Shown: positions 30,110 to 38,566, counted from the stretch's first letter. The stretch: DNA of 64,000 nucleotides from Nitrobacteraceae bacterium AZCC 1564 (GCA_036924835.1 JBAGRR010000001.1:744001-808000), one strand, 5' to 3'. Notes: a model not told the origin generated them from the sequence alone. A program made the numbers and translations.

Positions 30110-30199
30110 TCAGAAACGCTCAGGCCGCAACAGAGCGTAGGTCAGGTAAAACAGCAGCCCTGCGGAAACGAGGCCGGCAAGCGCGTAATCGAAGATCAT
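30110..30199 (-). CDS. kdpF: KdpF small membrane subunit
   Basis: A 29-residue peptide starting at 30199 after a GAGGGGG ribosome-binding site. It consists of one hydrophobic helix ([18 protein letters not shown]) and a short RPERF tail, the known form of KdpF. It stabilises KdpFABC in the membrane. It lies directly before kdpA. Confidence 0.9.
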   Translation of the reverse strand: MIFDYALAGLVSAGLLFYLTYALLRPERF

Positions 30200-30209
30200 G
30201 GTCGCCCCC

Positions 30210-30293
30210 TCACAGCCGATCGCAGGCGTAGGCGTAGCCGACTGACAACGCGAAAAAGCCCAAACCGAGGGCCAGCATGATGAAGTCCAACAT
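30210..30293 (-). CDS. 27-residue membrane peptide upstream of kdpF
   Basis: A short reading frame with an AAGGAG ribosome-binding site 8 bp before its ATG. The product has one hydrophobic helix (LDFIMLALGLGFFALSVGYA) ending in CDRL. It is 10 bp upstream of kdpF in the same operon. I recall similar short peptides at this position in related bacteria but cannot confirm it here. It may be a second accessory subunit of the Kdp pump; no function is established from sequence. Confidence 0.7.
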   Translation of the reverse strand: MLDFIMLALGLGFFALSVGYAYACDRL

Positions 30294-30800
30294 TGAAATG
30301 CTCCTTGCGGCACGACGACAGCATCAAGCGGTCGGTGCACTATCGGGCGTAAATTCACGGCACCTCAAAGCGCGGGAATCCCACGCTTTGGTGCAAGGAT
30401 GGAATGGCAGTCAGAGCATAGGTTTTCGAGATAGGAGGGCTGGCGACGTTATAGGAATTTCATAAAGACGGCCGGAGCCTGCACCCTAAGCCCTGCCGGG
30501 AGGGCGCATCAAGCCATTGAAATTCATGGAAATTGTTTGAGGCGGCGCTTACCGCCGACTTTGGCGTACCCTTGATCATCACAGAAATATGCAAGAGATG
30601 ACTATGACGTGCGACCACCATCGACACGGATGGTACGCACTTGGCGCGGCAAACTTCGTCAGCGTCAATGGTGTCACTGGGGCATTTATACGATGCCTAT
30701 ATCTTCGCTGTTATTTCCCTCTCGCATTCAAATGGCGCCTTGCTCACCTTGAAGTTCGATCGCGTTCGCCCGTTCGGCCTAAAAATAAAGGTGCAAAGCC
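30294..30800. other. Kdp upstream region and intergenic gap
   Basis: A 507-bp stretch without a convincing gene. On the kdp side it holds a strong leader hairpin (30361-30393) and a 17-bp dyad with TTAT and ATAA ends (30449-30465), which could be a KdpE site or core promoter element; this is inferred from position only. The right part shows nothing beyond a short unconvincing reading frame. Confidence 0.5.
30361..30393 (-). promoter_or_regulatory. Leader hairpin of the kdp transcript
   Basis: CAAAGCG and CGCTTTG arms, then GGG/CCC inside after one mismatch, with a 3-nt loop and outer CAC/GTG pairing. It lies about 70 bp before the first start codon of the kdp operon, between the probable promoter and the coding region. 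No T-run follows on the minus strand, so it is more likely a leader structure than a terminator. Confidence 0.5.
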
Positions 30801-31271
30801 ATGTTATATCACTCCAGCCGCACCAAACGGCTCAGCGCAATCGCGAACCGTCTGTGCGATGCCAATAGTCTCACGGATGATCTGATAACGGCGATCGCGA
30901 CGGAATCCTACCGCGATGACGAAAATGCTCGGGAAAACATCCCGGCCCAACTGCAAAAACTGATTTCCGCTGGGGCGTGGACTGACGCTGGACTTGCGCT
31001 CATCGCCAACAAGCTACCGAAATGGAGATTACGGCGCCTCGTGTATGACGAAGGTCAGTGGCACTGTGCCCTCTCCTTCCAGCCTGACCTCCCCGAATGG
31101 CTTGACGATGCGATCGAGACGCATCATTGCGATCTCTCACTCGCTATCCTGAGCGCGGTCGTCGAGGCGCTACGACAATTGCCAGAAACATCAAAAGCGA
31201 TCCGCAAGCCAACGGTGCCTCGTGTCCGAATGGCGCGTGACGAAACAGTTCTCTGCGACAACTTCGTCTGA
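30801..31271 (+). CDS. Hypothetical protein (156 aa)
   Basis: Not recognised. A 156-residue soluble protein, mostly alpha-helical by composition, with an aromatic and hydrophobic middle block (KWRLRRLVYDEGQWHCALSF) and an acidic LPEWLDDAIETHH segment. The start has a weak AAAGG-type site. It is the first of four small same-strand genes between kdp and a DapA-like gene. Codon use looks like its neighbours. Function unknown. Confidence 0.7.
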   Translation: MLYHSSRTKRLSAIANRLCDANSLTDDLITAIATESYRDDENARENIPAQLQKLISAGAWTDAGLALIANKLPKWRLRRLVYDEGQWHCALSFQPDLPEWLDDAIETHHCDLSLAILSAVVEALRQLPETSKAIRKPTVPRVRMARDETVLCDNFV

Positions 31272-31310
31272 GCGCAACTCTCTCATCTCATTCGCTAAGT
31301 TGGGGGCGTC

Positions 31311-31595
31311 ATGGCGCAATCTCCCGATATGCCGAACGACGCGAAATCCATTCAGGTTCTCGTTAGGTTCTTCTTGAGGATCGTCGTTCTCAGCGTCTTC
31401 GCAGCGCTTGGAAGTGTCGGATTCACAAGGAGTCTGGCCGCTCTGCTCTGGTTATCTACGATTCTCTGTGTTGTAGCCGGAACGTTACGGAGAGAGGCAC
31501 TATTCGACGCCGCTCTCACGCACTGGGATGAAGGCCTCGCCTACGCCGCGCTGCATTGCCTTATGTCCTCGTTTAACACTGCTGCTGCGTCTTAA
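31311..31595 (+). CDS. Small hypothetical membrane protein (94 aa)
   Basis: Not recognised. 94 residues with two hydrophobic stretches (about residues 22-42 and 47-63), so probably an inner-membrane hairpin with both ends in the cytosol. It lies 39 bp after the preceding hypothetical gene, in the same direction. No motif suggests a function. Confidence 0.6.
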   Translation: MAQSPDMPNDAKSIQVLVRFFLRIVVLSVFAALGSVGFTRSLAALLWLSTILCVVAGTLRREALFDAALTHWDEGLAYAALHCLMSSFNTAAAS

Positions 31596-31744
31596 AGCAA
31601 GATCTTCAATTTCGCCGTCTCCCGACGCTTATGTTTTCCTTATGAAATCGCTTCAGCTTCGCTCTCGAAATCATATGCCTTGGAGCAGACATTTCCGGGC
31701 GTGAACAGACATCATCCTGATTCACTTTGATAAGGAGATAAACC

Positions 31745-32041
31745 GTGAAACGGACTGAACCTCCCTCGTGCAGCTCGTCGTTGGTTTTCATCGGAAAGAA
31801 CAGCAGAGGCAACTGGGTTGCCCAGGAACAAAATGGACTCTTTGGCGGCCTCTTCGTGAATCGCGCCGAAGCTGTCCGATATGCACTCTTCGAAAACGGC
31901 CATCACCCCGAAGCGATCGTGGCAACGCCTTACGTGCTCGAACTCGACATGGGTGACCGCAACATCAACCGACCCGAGTTTGCCATCGCAAGCGATATAA
32001 CCATCGACGCACAGAGCTTACGCCAGCGGCGGGTCGCGTAA
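31745..32041 (+). CDS. Hypothetical protein (98 aa)
   Basis: 98 residues with a GTG start after AAGGAG, a good ribosome-binding site. It contains a compact module VFIGKNSRGNWVAQEQ followed by GLFGGLFVNRAEAVRYAL, which reads like a small beta-alpha domain. I recognise the type as a conserved hypothetical of Bradyrhizobiaceae but know no function. Confidence 0.75.
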   Translation: MKRTEPPSCSSSLVFIGKNSRGNWVAQEQNGLFGGLFVNRAEAVRYALFENGHHPEAIVATPYVLELDMGDRNINRPEFAIASDITIDAQSLRQRRVA

Positions 32042-32074
32042 CGAATCCCTACCCTCTCGTTCAGGAGGACATCA

Positions 32075-32512
32075 GTGTTTCAAAACTCTGACCTCGATCG
32101 TGAGCAAATTGTCAGAACGATGATCGAACTGACACGACCATCAAGCCTTCATCGTATCGTCGTCGCCGGGAGCGACTGTGCAGACATCGACGTTGATCTC
32201 CGCCGTCGCGGATTCTTCCGCGTGACGACGATGGGCCGGTGCATTCCGCGCGCTCAACATACGGTCGGCCTGATTGCAGGCCGCCATTCTCTTCAGGCAC
32301 TGGAGATGATTCTGGCCCAGATTGCACATTTCCTGAGCACGACGGCAACAATCGCCGTCGTGATCAACTCTCGCGAAAACGGCGTGAGCATGAGAATTCG
32401 CGAACGACTGGAACGTCTCGGCTTCAGGATCGAGGCCGGCGTGAGATGCCGCGACAGCTTCGTGCTGTCGGCACGTCGGCAAAACTTCAGCCACATGGCA
32501 AAGGCTGCGTAA
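32075..32512 (+). CDS. Hypothetical protein (145 aa)
   Basis: Not recognised. 145 residues with a GTG start after AGGAGG. It alternates hydrophobic strands and helices (LHRIVVAGSDCADIDVDLRR; TATIAVVINSRENGVSMRIR) in a pattern like a small Rossmann or methyltransferase-like fold, but no cofactor motif is seen. It ends 5 bp before the DapA-like gene and is probably co-transcribed with it. Confidence 0.7.
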   Translation: MFQNSDLDREQIVRTMIELTRPSSLHRIVVAGSDCADIDVDLRRRGFFRVTTMGRCIPRAQHTVGLIAGRHSLQALEMILAQIAHFLSTTATIAVVINSRENGVSMRIRERLERLGFRIEAGVRCRDSFVLSARRQNFSHMAKAA

Positions 32513-32517
32513 AACAG

Positions 32518-33489
32518 ATGACGCCTGCAATGCATTCTCCCGCCTCCTGGCTGGGAGGCTATATTCCCGATCTTCCTACCCCATTCGATAGCATTCACGA
32601 AGTTGACCTCACATCGTTTCGTCAACTTTGCGAACGACAGATTGCCGCCGGCGCGACGGCGCTTGTGGTGGGCGAACTTACTGGCGAGGATTCGACGCTC
32701 ACCGCTGCTGAACATTCCGCCCTCGTTCGCGCCGCGGCACAAACTGCCCGAGGACGCGCGGCTGTGATTGCAGGCGCGGGATCAAACTCCACGAGTGAGG
32801 CGATCGAGCTGACAAAGCAGGCTGAGGCCGACGGAGCCGACGCTGTCCTATCGGTTGTTCCATATTACAACAAGCCTACGCAATCGGGGATCTGCGCGCA
32901 TTTTTTTGCTGTTGCAGATTCGACCAAATTGCCGATCGTCCTGCATGACGCCCCTTCTCGAACGGTTCGTGAGCTGTCCGATGACTCCGTCGTCGAGTTG
33001 GCCAGGTCGCCACAGTTTTTCGGCTTGAGAGATGCCACAGGCGATATCACTCGTCCGTTGCGCCTACGATCACTGGTGAGACCCGAATTTCGGCTCCTGT
33101 CAGGAGACGATACGACTGCACCAGCATTCCTGGTCCATGGCGGGGATGGCTGTATCTCCATGACATCGAATGTCGTGCCCGACCTCTGTCAGCAACTATA
33201 TCGGAGCTGCCGGCAGGGAGAACTGAAGGCTGCCAGGGGCCTCGCCGTGCTGCTCGGACATCTCACAGCAGCTCTTTCGCGCGAGCCCACGCCTGCGCCA
33301 CTTAAGTATGCCCTGAGCCTCCTCGGAATGATGTCGCCTCGGGTACGTCTGCCGCTTGTGGAGCTATCGGATGAATCGAAGACGGATGTTGCGATGGCAA
33401 TGGAGACCTTGTGCAAGGAGTCCGGACTTCAGCCTGCCGTGGCTGGCCCCACTCCCCGCTTGCAGTCTTCGGCAGCATCAGCCCACTGA
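32518..33489 (+). CDS. DapA-family protein lacking the catalytic Tyr and Lys
   Basis: A 323-residue TIM-barrel protein clearly aligned with dihydrodipicolinate synthase: YYNKPTQSG, LLSGDDTTAPAFLVHGG and the general length all match. The Schiff-base Lys (Lys161 of E. coli DapA, in GIKEATG) is Arg171 here (GLRDATG). Tyr133 (LYNVPSRT) is His143 (LHDAPSRT), and Thr44 of the GTTGE motif is Leu54. It therefore cannot be a conventional class I lyase. It may be a pseudoenzyme, a regulator or an enzyme with other chemistry. The start is the ATG at 32518, 5 bp after the upstream gene. Confidence 0.85.
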   Translation: MTPAMHSPASWLGGYIPDLPTPFDSIHEVDLTSFRQLCERQIAAGATALVVGELTGEDSTLTAAEHSALVRAAAQTARGRAAVIAGAGSNSTSEAIELTKQAEADGADAVLSVVPYYNKPTQSGICAHFFAVADSTKLPIVLHDAPSRTVRELSDDSVVELARSPQFFGLRDATGDITRPLRLRSLVRPEFRLLSGDDTTAPAFLVHGGDGCISMTSNVVPDLCQQLYRSCRQGELKAARGLAVLLGHLTAALSREPTPAPLKYALSLLGMMSPRVRLPLVELSDESKTDVAMAMETLCKESGLQPAVAGPTPRLQSSAASAH

Positions 33490-33529
33490 GGGACTACGCG
33501 CTTACCAAAGCTGCGTCAGAGAATTTTCT

Positions 33530-33928
33530 ATGAGCGTAAAGCCCGAGATCAGCGATTGGCACTGCAGGACGGTGCGCGCATGGCTGTTGGCGGTGCTGCG
33601 CTTTGCAACGACGTTGGATGACAACGACAAGCTGGCGGTATTCGCGGCGGCGGCGGAAATTGACAAGCTCAGCTCCCGGCATACCGGCCCTTGCGGCTTC
33701 AGGTTTTTCCATAGAACGAGCGCCGAAGTCTGCGCTGCAATCCTCAATCCACAACAGGCGGGCAGCATAGCTGTGCTGCGCCGTCATCTCGATCGGATCA
33801 AAGATGAGCGCATCAAGCGCGCGTTCATAGCCGTTCTTGAACTGGAAGAAGCAGCCCCCAAGCCAAGGATCCGAGCCGAAAGGGCAAAATCGCGCAATGA
33901 TCTGTGGAAGGGGCTTCGTTCCGCTTGA
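33530..33928 (+). CDS. Hypothetical protein (132 aa)
   Basis: Not recognised. From the ATG at 33530 it encodes 132 mostly helical residues (RAWLLAVLRFATTLDDNDKL; AVLRRHLDRIKDERIKRAF) with a basic C-terminus. It starts 40 bp after the DapA-like gene in the same direction. The frame is open upstream within that gene, but there it would be a shadow. Function unknown. Confidence 0.6.
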   Translation: MSVKPEISDWHCRTVRAWLLAVLRFATTLDDNDKLAVFAAAAEIDKLSSRHTGPCGFRFFHRTSAEVCAAILNPQQAGSIAVLRRHLDRIKDERIKRAFIAVLELEEAAPKPRIRAERAKSRNDLWKGLRSA

Positions 33929-33965
33929 TCGACTGCGATATAGAATTCGGAAACTTCACTTTTTG

Positions 33966-34181
33966 CTATTTGCCGGGGGGCCTAGCAGAATTGAGATTAG
34001 TCTGCCGCGAATCAAATTTTTCGCGCCACTTGGGACCTGGGCCGCGCATGTAATGATCTTCCGGATGGTATCTCTTACGTGACCCGAGCCAGATCGTCGT
34101 TGCAAGTGTGGAGAGCGCAGTTCCTATCTTTGTAAGCAGGAATCCTGCCGCCGAAACTGAGGCTACATCACGCCAGCTCAT
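33966..34181 (-). CDS. Small hypothetical membrane-anchored protein (71 aa)
   Basis: Not recognised. 71 residues from an ATG at 34181 with an AGGGG-like site. One hydrophobic segment (about residues 8-32) is followed by a basic, Pro/Tyr-rich tail (SRKRYHPEDHYMRGPGPKW). It follows the other small minus-strand gene at 34198-34482. Support is composition and position only. Confidence 0.42.
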   Translation of the reverse strand: MSWRDVASVSAAGFLLTKIGTALSTLATTIWLGSRKRYHPEDHYMRGPGPKWREKFDSRQTNLNSARPPGK

Positions 34182-34197
34182 GACGCCCCTACCTATT

Positions 34198-34482
34198 TCA
34201 AGGGCGCTGGCGATCGTGCGGGGCGCAATGCTGGCGATCACCCCGCATCATCAGCTCACGCTGAAGCTTTCGATGCTTAGTTTTGACGATGGCCTCGCGC
34301 AAGCAATGCAGAAAGCGATCAATGCGATCTAACGCACTGCGTACGTGGACCTGCAGGCGCCTAAACTGCATGTCTTGCGAATGATAGACGATTGGCTCTT
34401 GGTTACGGGTAATAAGATACGCGCGGTAGTCGTCGTCGTTTATTTCCCGGTATTTTCCTGCACCCGAGTGGAGAATAGCCAT
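34198..34482 (-). CDS. Hypothetical protein (94 aa)
   Basis: Not recognised. 94 residues beginning MAILHSGAGKYREINDDDYR, with a GGGAGA ribosome-binding site six bases before the ATG. It is basic and His/Arg-rich towards the C-terminus. Good start context makes it more credible than the overlapping plus-strand frame. Function unknown. Confidence 0.5.
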   Translation of the reverse strand: MAILHSGAGKYREINDDDYRAYLITRNQEPIVYHSQDMQFRRLQVHVRSALDRIDRFLHCLREAIVKTKHRKLQRELMMRGDRQHCAPHDRQRP

Positions 34483-34771
34483 CTTCGGTCTCCCGACATC
34501 CGTCGCAGCATGCAGACTGCTCAGTGTCAGAAGGTGCGAAAACGGACATAGGAAATCGAGACGGCCCGTCAGGCGACTTCATAAACGCGACATAAAAGAC
34601 GTGACGGCGACTGCGCTCGCCAGAAATCACAATTATGCGGCGTCCACATCTGACAATGTTGCGACGCCAAAGAATTTTTCTTCGTCGCTTTGATCTTGCG
34701 CAGTTCCGCGGCTTCGCTAGGCTTGTGAATGTAAAACTTCAAAAATCGTGCCCCACCGGGAGGATAAATCA

Positions 34772-36046
34772 ATGTTTTACGCTACTAAGTTTCGTGCTCT
34801 CAATTCAGTTGCTGTTGCCGTTTTCCTGTGTGCGTCCGCAGTGTCCGCATCGGCTCAGCAGCCGGACAATCTAGAAAAGCTGGGCGGATTCAAGACCACT
34901 GGCGTTACCGAGATGCCGACCGTCCCCCAGACCGGCCGCAAGGCCGACGCGATCAAGGCCAATCTCGCAAAAATCAAGCTTCCGCCAGGCTTCAAGATCA
35001 GCCTCTATGCCCTCGTCCCTGACGCACGGCATATTGCCGTCGGACCGCAAGGCGTGGTTACGTTCGTGGGCACCCGCAAGAACAAGATCTATGCCGTGAC
35101 TGACCGCGGTAAGGCCGGCTTCGCAGAGGAAGTGAAAGAATTTGCACCTTCCGTGAAATTTACCATTCCGAACGGCGTGTGCTTCTCGAGGGATGGTATC
35201 CTTTATCTTGTGGAGCAAAACCGCGTCCTCAGCTTCCCCGCGGCGGAATTCTTCTATGAAGGCGCGGACATCGCCGTTGGGCAAGTGGTGCCGCAGGGCG
35301 AGCTGATTCCGAAGGAAGATGAAAGCTTCAATCATACCGCGCGTGTCTGTCGCATCGGGCCCGATAACAAGCTGTACATCGCCCTGGGACAACCCTTTAA
35401 CGTCCCGGCAAAGGAGAAGCTTGAAGGATTCGCCAAGTTCGGCATCGGCGGCATCATTCGGATGGATCAAGACGGCAAAAACCGTGAGGTTTTCGCCAGC
35501 GGCATTCGCAACTCCGTCGGCCTGGACTTCAATCCGAAGAACGGCCAGCTCTGGTTCACTGATAATCAGGTCGACGGCATGGGGGATGGCACTCCGCCCG
35601 GCGAGTTGAACCGCGCAACGCAGGCCGGTCAGAATTTCGGCTTTCCTTATTACGGTGGAGGCAAGGTCCGTACCGCCGAATACAAGGCCGATACTCCACC
35701 CGCTAACGTGGTCTACCCCGAAGTCGAGATGGACGCCCATGCTGCCGACCTTGGAATGAGCTTCTATACAGGCAAGTCATTCCCGGCGAAGTACCGTGGC
35801 GGCATCTTCTCCGCCCAGCACGGCTCCTGGAATCGCACGGAGCCGGTCGGCGCCCGCATCATGTTCACTCCCTTGAAACCTGACGGCAGCGCCGACAAGA
35901 CCGAAGTCTTCGCTTCGGGCTGGCTGACCTCTGATGGTGAATATCTGGGCCGCCCGGTCGATGTGGAGCAATTGCGCGACGGCTCCCTGCTCGTCTCCGA
36001 CGATCTCGCAGGTGCGCTCTATCGCATCACATACAACGGGAAGTAA
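34772..36046 (+). CDS. PQQ-type soluble sugar dehydrogenase-like protein 1
   Basis: A 424-residue secreted protein from the ATG at 34772 after GGGAGGA. Residues 1-28 form a signal peptide ending SASA-QQ. The rest is a six-bladed propeller of the glucose/sorbosone dehydrogenase family: LPPGFKISLYAL, RNSVGLDFNPKNGQLWFTDN, GELNRATQAGQNFGFPYYGG and FSAQHGSWNRTEP. It probably oxidises a sugar or aldehyde in the periplasm and passes electrons to the cytochrome c encoded next. PQQ use is inferred from the family and from pqq genes about 4 kb away. Confidence 0.85.
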   Translation: MFYATKFRALNSVAVAVFLCASAVSASAQQPDNLEKLGGFKTTGVTEMPTVPQTGRKADAIKANLAKIKLPPGFKISLYALVPDARHIAVGPQGVVTFVGTRKNKIYAVTDRGKAGFAEEVKEFAPSVKFTIPNGVCFSRDGILYLVEQNRVLSFPAAEFFYEGADIAVGQVVPQGELIPKEDESFNHTARVCRIGPDNKLYIALGQPFNVPAKEKLEGFAKFGIGGIIRMDQDGKNREVFASGIRNSVGLDFNPKNGQLWFTDNQVDGMGDGTPPGELNRATQAGQNFGFPYYGGGKVRTAEYKADTPPANVVYPEVEMDAHAADLGMSFYTGKSFPAKYRGGIFSAQHGSWNRTEPVGARIMFTPLKPDGSADKTEVFASGWLTSDGEYLGRPVDVEQLRDGSLLVSDDLAGALYRITYNGK

Positions 36047-36064
36047 AACTAAGACCCTTCTCCG

Positions 36065-36101
36065 TTCTGCCGTGAGCTATCCCGCTCACGGCAGAATTTT
36101 T
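36065..36101 (+). terminator. Strong Rho-independent terminator
   Basis: A perfect 13-bp stem (TTCTGCCGTGAGC with its complement), 6-nt loop and five T residues, 18 bp after the sugar dehydrogenase stop. It separates that gene from the downstream cytochrome c gene, so the two may have separate promoters or rely on partial read-through. Confidence 0.93.
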
Positions 36102-36133
36102 CTCTCTTCGGGACTATTGCTCTAAAGGACAAC

Positions 36134-36472
36134 GTGATGACCGGACGGCAGCTTTCTGTTCAACTTCTGCTGATAGCCATAGGTCTCGCCGTGACCCCGG
36201 CTCATGCCGACGGTGACGCCAAGGCTGGCCGCAAGAAAGCCCAACAGTGTGCGCCCTGCCACGGTGTCGACGGCTTGTCCAAGATGCCGATGGCGCCAAA
36301 CATCGCAGGCTCCCCTGCCATGTATCTGGAAAAGCAGCTCAAGGCCTTCCGCTCCGAAGAGCGCAAGGACGAGACCATGTCAGTCGTGACCAAGCCGCTG
36401 TCCGACGACGACATCGCCGATCTGGCGGCCTGGTACTCGGGGCTGACTGTCGATGTGACGCTGCCGAACTGA
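36134..36472 (+). CDS. Small periplasmic c-type cytochrome
   Basis: A 112-residue protein with a signal peptide (cleavage near AHA-DG) and one haem site CAPCH (about residues 39-43). The C-terminal SDDDIADLAAWYSGL is the typical last helix, and Met residues in the middle may be the axial ligand. It resembles cytochrome c553 types. It starts GTG-ATG, so the true first codon may be three bases later. It probably takes electrons from the sugar dehydrogenase encoded upstream. Confidence 0.87.
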   Translation: MMTGRQLSVQLLLIAIGLAVTPAHADGDAKAGRKKAQQCAPCHGVDGLSKMPMAPNIAGSPAMYLEKQLKAFRSEERKDETMSVVTKPLSDDDIADLAAWYSGLTVDVTLPN

Positions 36473-36491
36473 CCAACTCAGGACGAAGAAG

Positions 36492-37058
36492 CTAGCGAAC
36501 GCGTGCCAGATAATAAGCGAGATCGACGATCTGCTCGTCGGTTACCGGCTGAAGCACTTCGGCCATGGTCGCATCGTAGCCATGACGGCTATTGTCCTTG
36601 TACTCTCGCATCGTTTTGACGAGATAGTCTTCGCGCTGATTGCCGATACGCGGCACGTTGTCTTGCCCTGAGAAGTCTGCCGTATGACACACGTTGCAAC
36701 GGTGCTGCTGGACCAGCGCCAGTCCGCGTTGCATGCGTGCAGCATCGCCGGCGTCCGCAGGTGGCGTCGGCTTCGGCAGCGTTCCGATGTAATCCGAGAA
36801 CGTCCGAAGATCATCGTCGGTCAAATCCTTCGCCATCTCATTCATGATGTCGAAGGTCCGCAGTTTTTCGCGGAACATGTAGAGCTGGATCAATGCGTAA
36901 GCTGGCCGCTGACCGCCAAGAGATGGCGTATTCTCGGTCTCCGATGTCCCCTTCTCGCCATGACACGCAAGGCAAGGTGCGACGCGGTCCTGAAATGAAT
37001 CGGCTTTGGCAGTCATCGTTGCAAGGATGAACGCAAGAACAGTCAGGGGAATACGCAT
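36492..37058 (-). CDS. Di-haem c-type cytochrome
   Basis: A 188-residue protein from the ATG at 37058, chosen because it begins the signal peptide ([19 protein letters not shown]); the frame is open to 37130. Two haem sites, CLACH and CNVCH, lie in two cytochrome c domains joined by a Pro-rich linker ([10 protein letters not shown]). This matches the c4 family. It is convergent with the single-haem cytochrome and lies 119 bp downstream of the second sugar dehydrogenase on the same strand, so it is a likely electron acceptor. Confidence 0.87.
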   Translation of the reverse strand: MRIPLTVLAFILATMTAKADSFQDRVAPCLACHGEKGTSETENTPSLGGQRPAYALIQLYMFREKLRTFDIMNEMAKDLTDDDLRTFSDYIGTLPKPTPPADAGDAARMQRGLALVQQHRCNVCHTADFSGQDNVPRIGNQREDYLVKTMREYKDNSRHGYDATMAEVLQPVTDEQIVDLAYYLARVR

Positions 37059-37177
37059 CAGCCAATCCAAGTTTGCAAGAACAGAAGCTATAGAAGTTAA
37101 ATGCGAAAAGAAAAAGTCGGGAGCGAACATGCGCCCCCGACTTCGTTCATCTTCATTCGTTCGTCTTCAAATGTCGG

Positions 37178-38470
37178 TTACTTCGCAGCCGACTTCTGTT
37201 TGCCATAGGTGATACGATAAACTGCACCATTCCAGTCGTCGGACACCAGCAACGATCCATCCTTCATCTGCTGCACGTCCACCGGGCGGCCGATATATTT
37301 ATTGTCTTCGATGAATCCGGTCAGGAACGGCTCGACCGACTTCACGGTGCCATCCTTGTTCAACTTTACCGCAACAACGTCTCCGCCCTCTTTCTTGCTC
37401 TTATTCCACGAGCCATGGCGCGCAACGAAGATAACGTTCTTGTAGCTGCTCGGGAACATGCTGCCCGTGTAGAACCGCATGCCGAGTGCCGCAGTGTGCG
37501 GCCCCATCAAGCCAACAGGCGCGGTGAACTGGCTGCAGGACTTGCCCCAGCCGAATTCAGGATCGGTGAAGTTGCCCTGGTAGCAATAAGGTGCGCCGAA
37601 ATCTTCGCCGGTTTTGGTGACGCGGTTGAGCTCGTCCTGCGGAATATCTTCGGACAGCCAGTCGCGGCCGTTATCGGTAAAGTAGAGCTGCTTGGTTTCA
37701 GGATTCCAGTCGAAGCCGACCGTATTGCGAACGCCTTTCGCAATTACCTCAGCGCCGCTGCCATCGAGATTGATACGACGGATCTGGCCGTGTGCGTCGT
37801 CATGAAGGACGTTGTTGCCTGGCTGCCCGACCGGCACGTACAGCTTGTTGTCAGGACCAATCGCGATGAACTTCCAGCCGTGGGCTTCGTCCTTCGGCAG
37901 GTTGTCGTAGATCATCGTCGGCTTCGGCGGATTCTCGAGATTGTCCTCCACCTTGTCGATCTTCGAGACCTTTGACAGCTCTGCGATATAGAGCGTGCCG
38001 TTGTGGAAAGCGACGCCATTGGGGCGATAAAGGCCCGACGCCAACACCTTTACGGTCCGCTTCCCGTCTTTGTTGGTAACGGCATAAACCTTATCGACCA
38101 AACGGCTGCCGACAAAGACCGTGCCCTTGTCACCGAGTGTCATCGAGCGCGCATTCGCCATGCCAGATGCATAGACTTCGACGTTGAAGCCTGCTGGCGC
38201 TTTGAGTTTTGCAGTCGGCAATTTATCGGCGGCTGCTGGAATGGGAGGAGCGGCCACTGGGGCCAGCTTGGCAGCCTCGGGGGTGTCAGGACGTCCGATC
38301 AGCGGCGACCCAGGAGGAAGTGCGGGCGCGGTGCCTGGCGCGGGCGCCGCAGCGGGTGCAGGCGCGGCCGGTGGACTGGCTGGCTGTTGGCTGTTCGCTG
38401 CAAATGCGAACACACCTGTAAAAACACTCGCGAGCAAGATGCTGCGCGAAACAGACGAAAACACTTTCAT
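37178..38470 (-). CDS. PQQ-type soluble sugar dehydrogenase-like protein 2
   Basis: A 430-residue protein from the ATG at 38470 after GGAGGAAG. The signal peptide is followed by a Pro/Ala-rich linker (residues about 27-80) that probably spans the envelope or tethers the domain. The propeller shows LKAPAGFNVEVYASG, NTVGFDWNPETKQLYFTDNG and FVARHGSWNKSKKEGG, parallel to the protein at 34772. The likely role is periplasmic sugar or aldehyde oxidation with PQQ. Its promoter lies within about 100 bp of a large hairpin array. Confidence 0.86.
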   Translation of the reverse strand: MKVFSSVSRSILLASVFTGVFAFAANSQQPASPPAAPAPAAAPAPGTAPALPPGSPLIGRPDTPEAAKLAPVAAPPIPAAADKLPTAKLKAPAGFNVEVYASGMANARSMTLGDKGTVFVGSRLVDKVYAVTNKDGKRTVKVLASGLYRPNGVAFHNGTLYIAELSKVSKIDKVEDNLENPPKPTMIYDNLPKDEAHGWKFIAIGPDNKLYVPVGQPGNNVLHDDAHGQIRRINLDGSGAEVIAKGVRNTVGFDWNPETKQLYFTDNGRDWLSEDIPQDELNRVTKTGEDFGAPYCYQGNFTDPEFGWGKSCSQFTAPVGLMGPHTAALGMRFYTGSMFPSSYKNVIFVARHGSWNKSKKEGGDVVAVKLNKDGTVKSVEPFLTGFIEDNKYIGRPVDVQQMKDGSLLVSDDWNGAVYRITYGKQKSAAK

Positions 38471-38566
38471 TACTTCCTCCCTCTCCAAAACTCGGAAGCC
38501 GATGCTTGCGCCGCGCACTCTCCAAATTTCCAGCGCGCTTTGCAATCAGAAACTCCATTCAGTTCT

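Noticed and set aside
30589..30885. Possible 98-residue gene upstream of the hypothetical cluster
   Set aside because: Overlaps the better-supported gene at 30801 in another frame, with Cys/Arg/His-rich composition and no conserved look.
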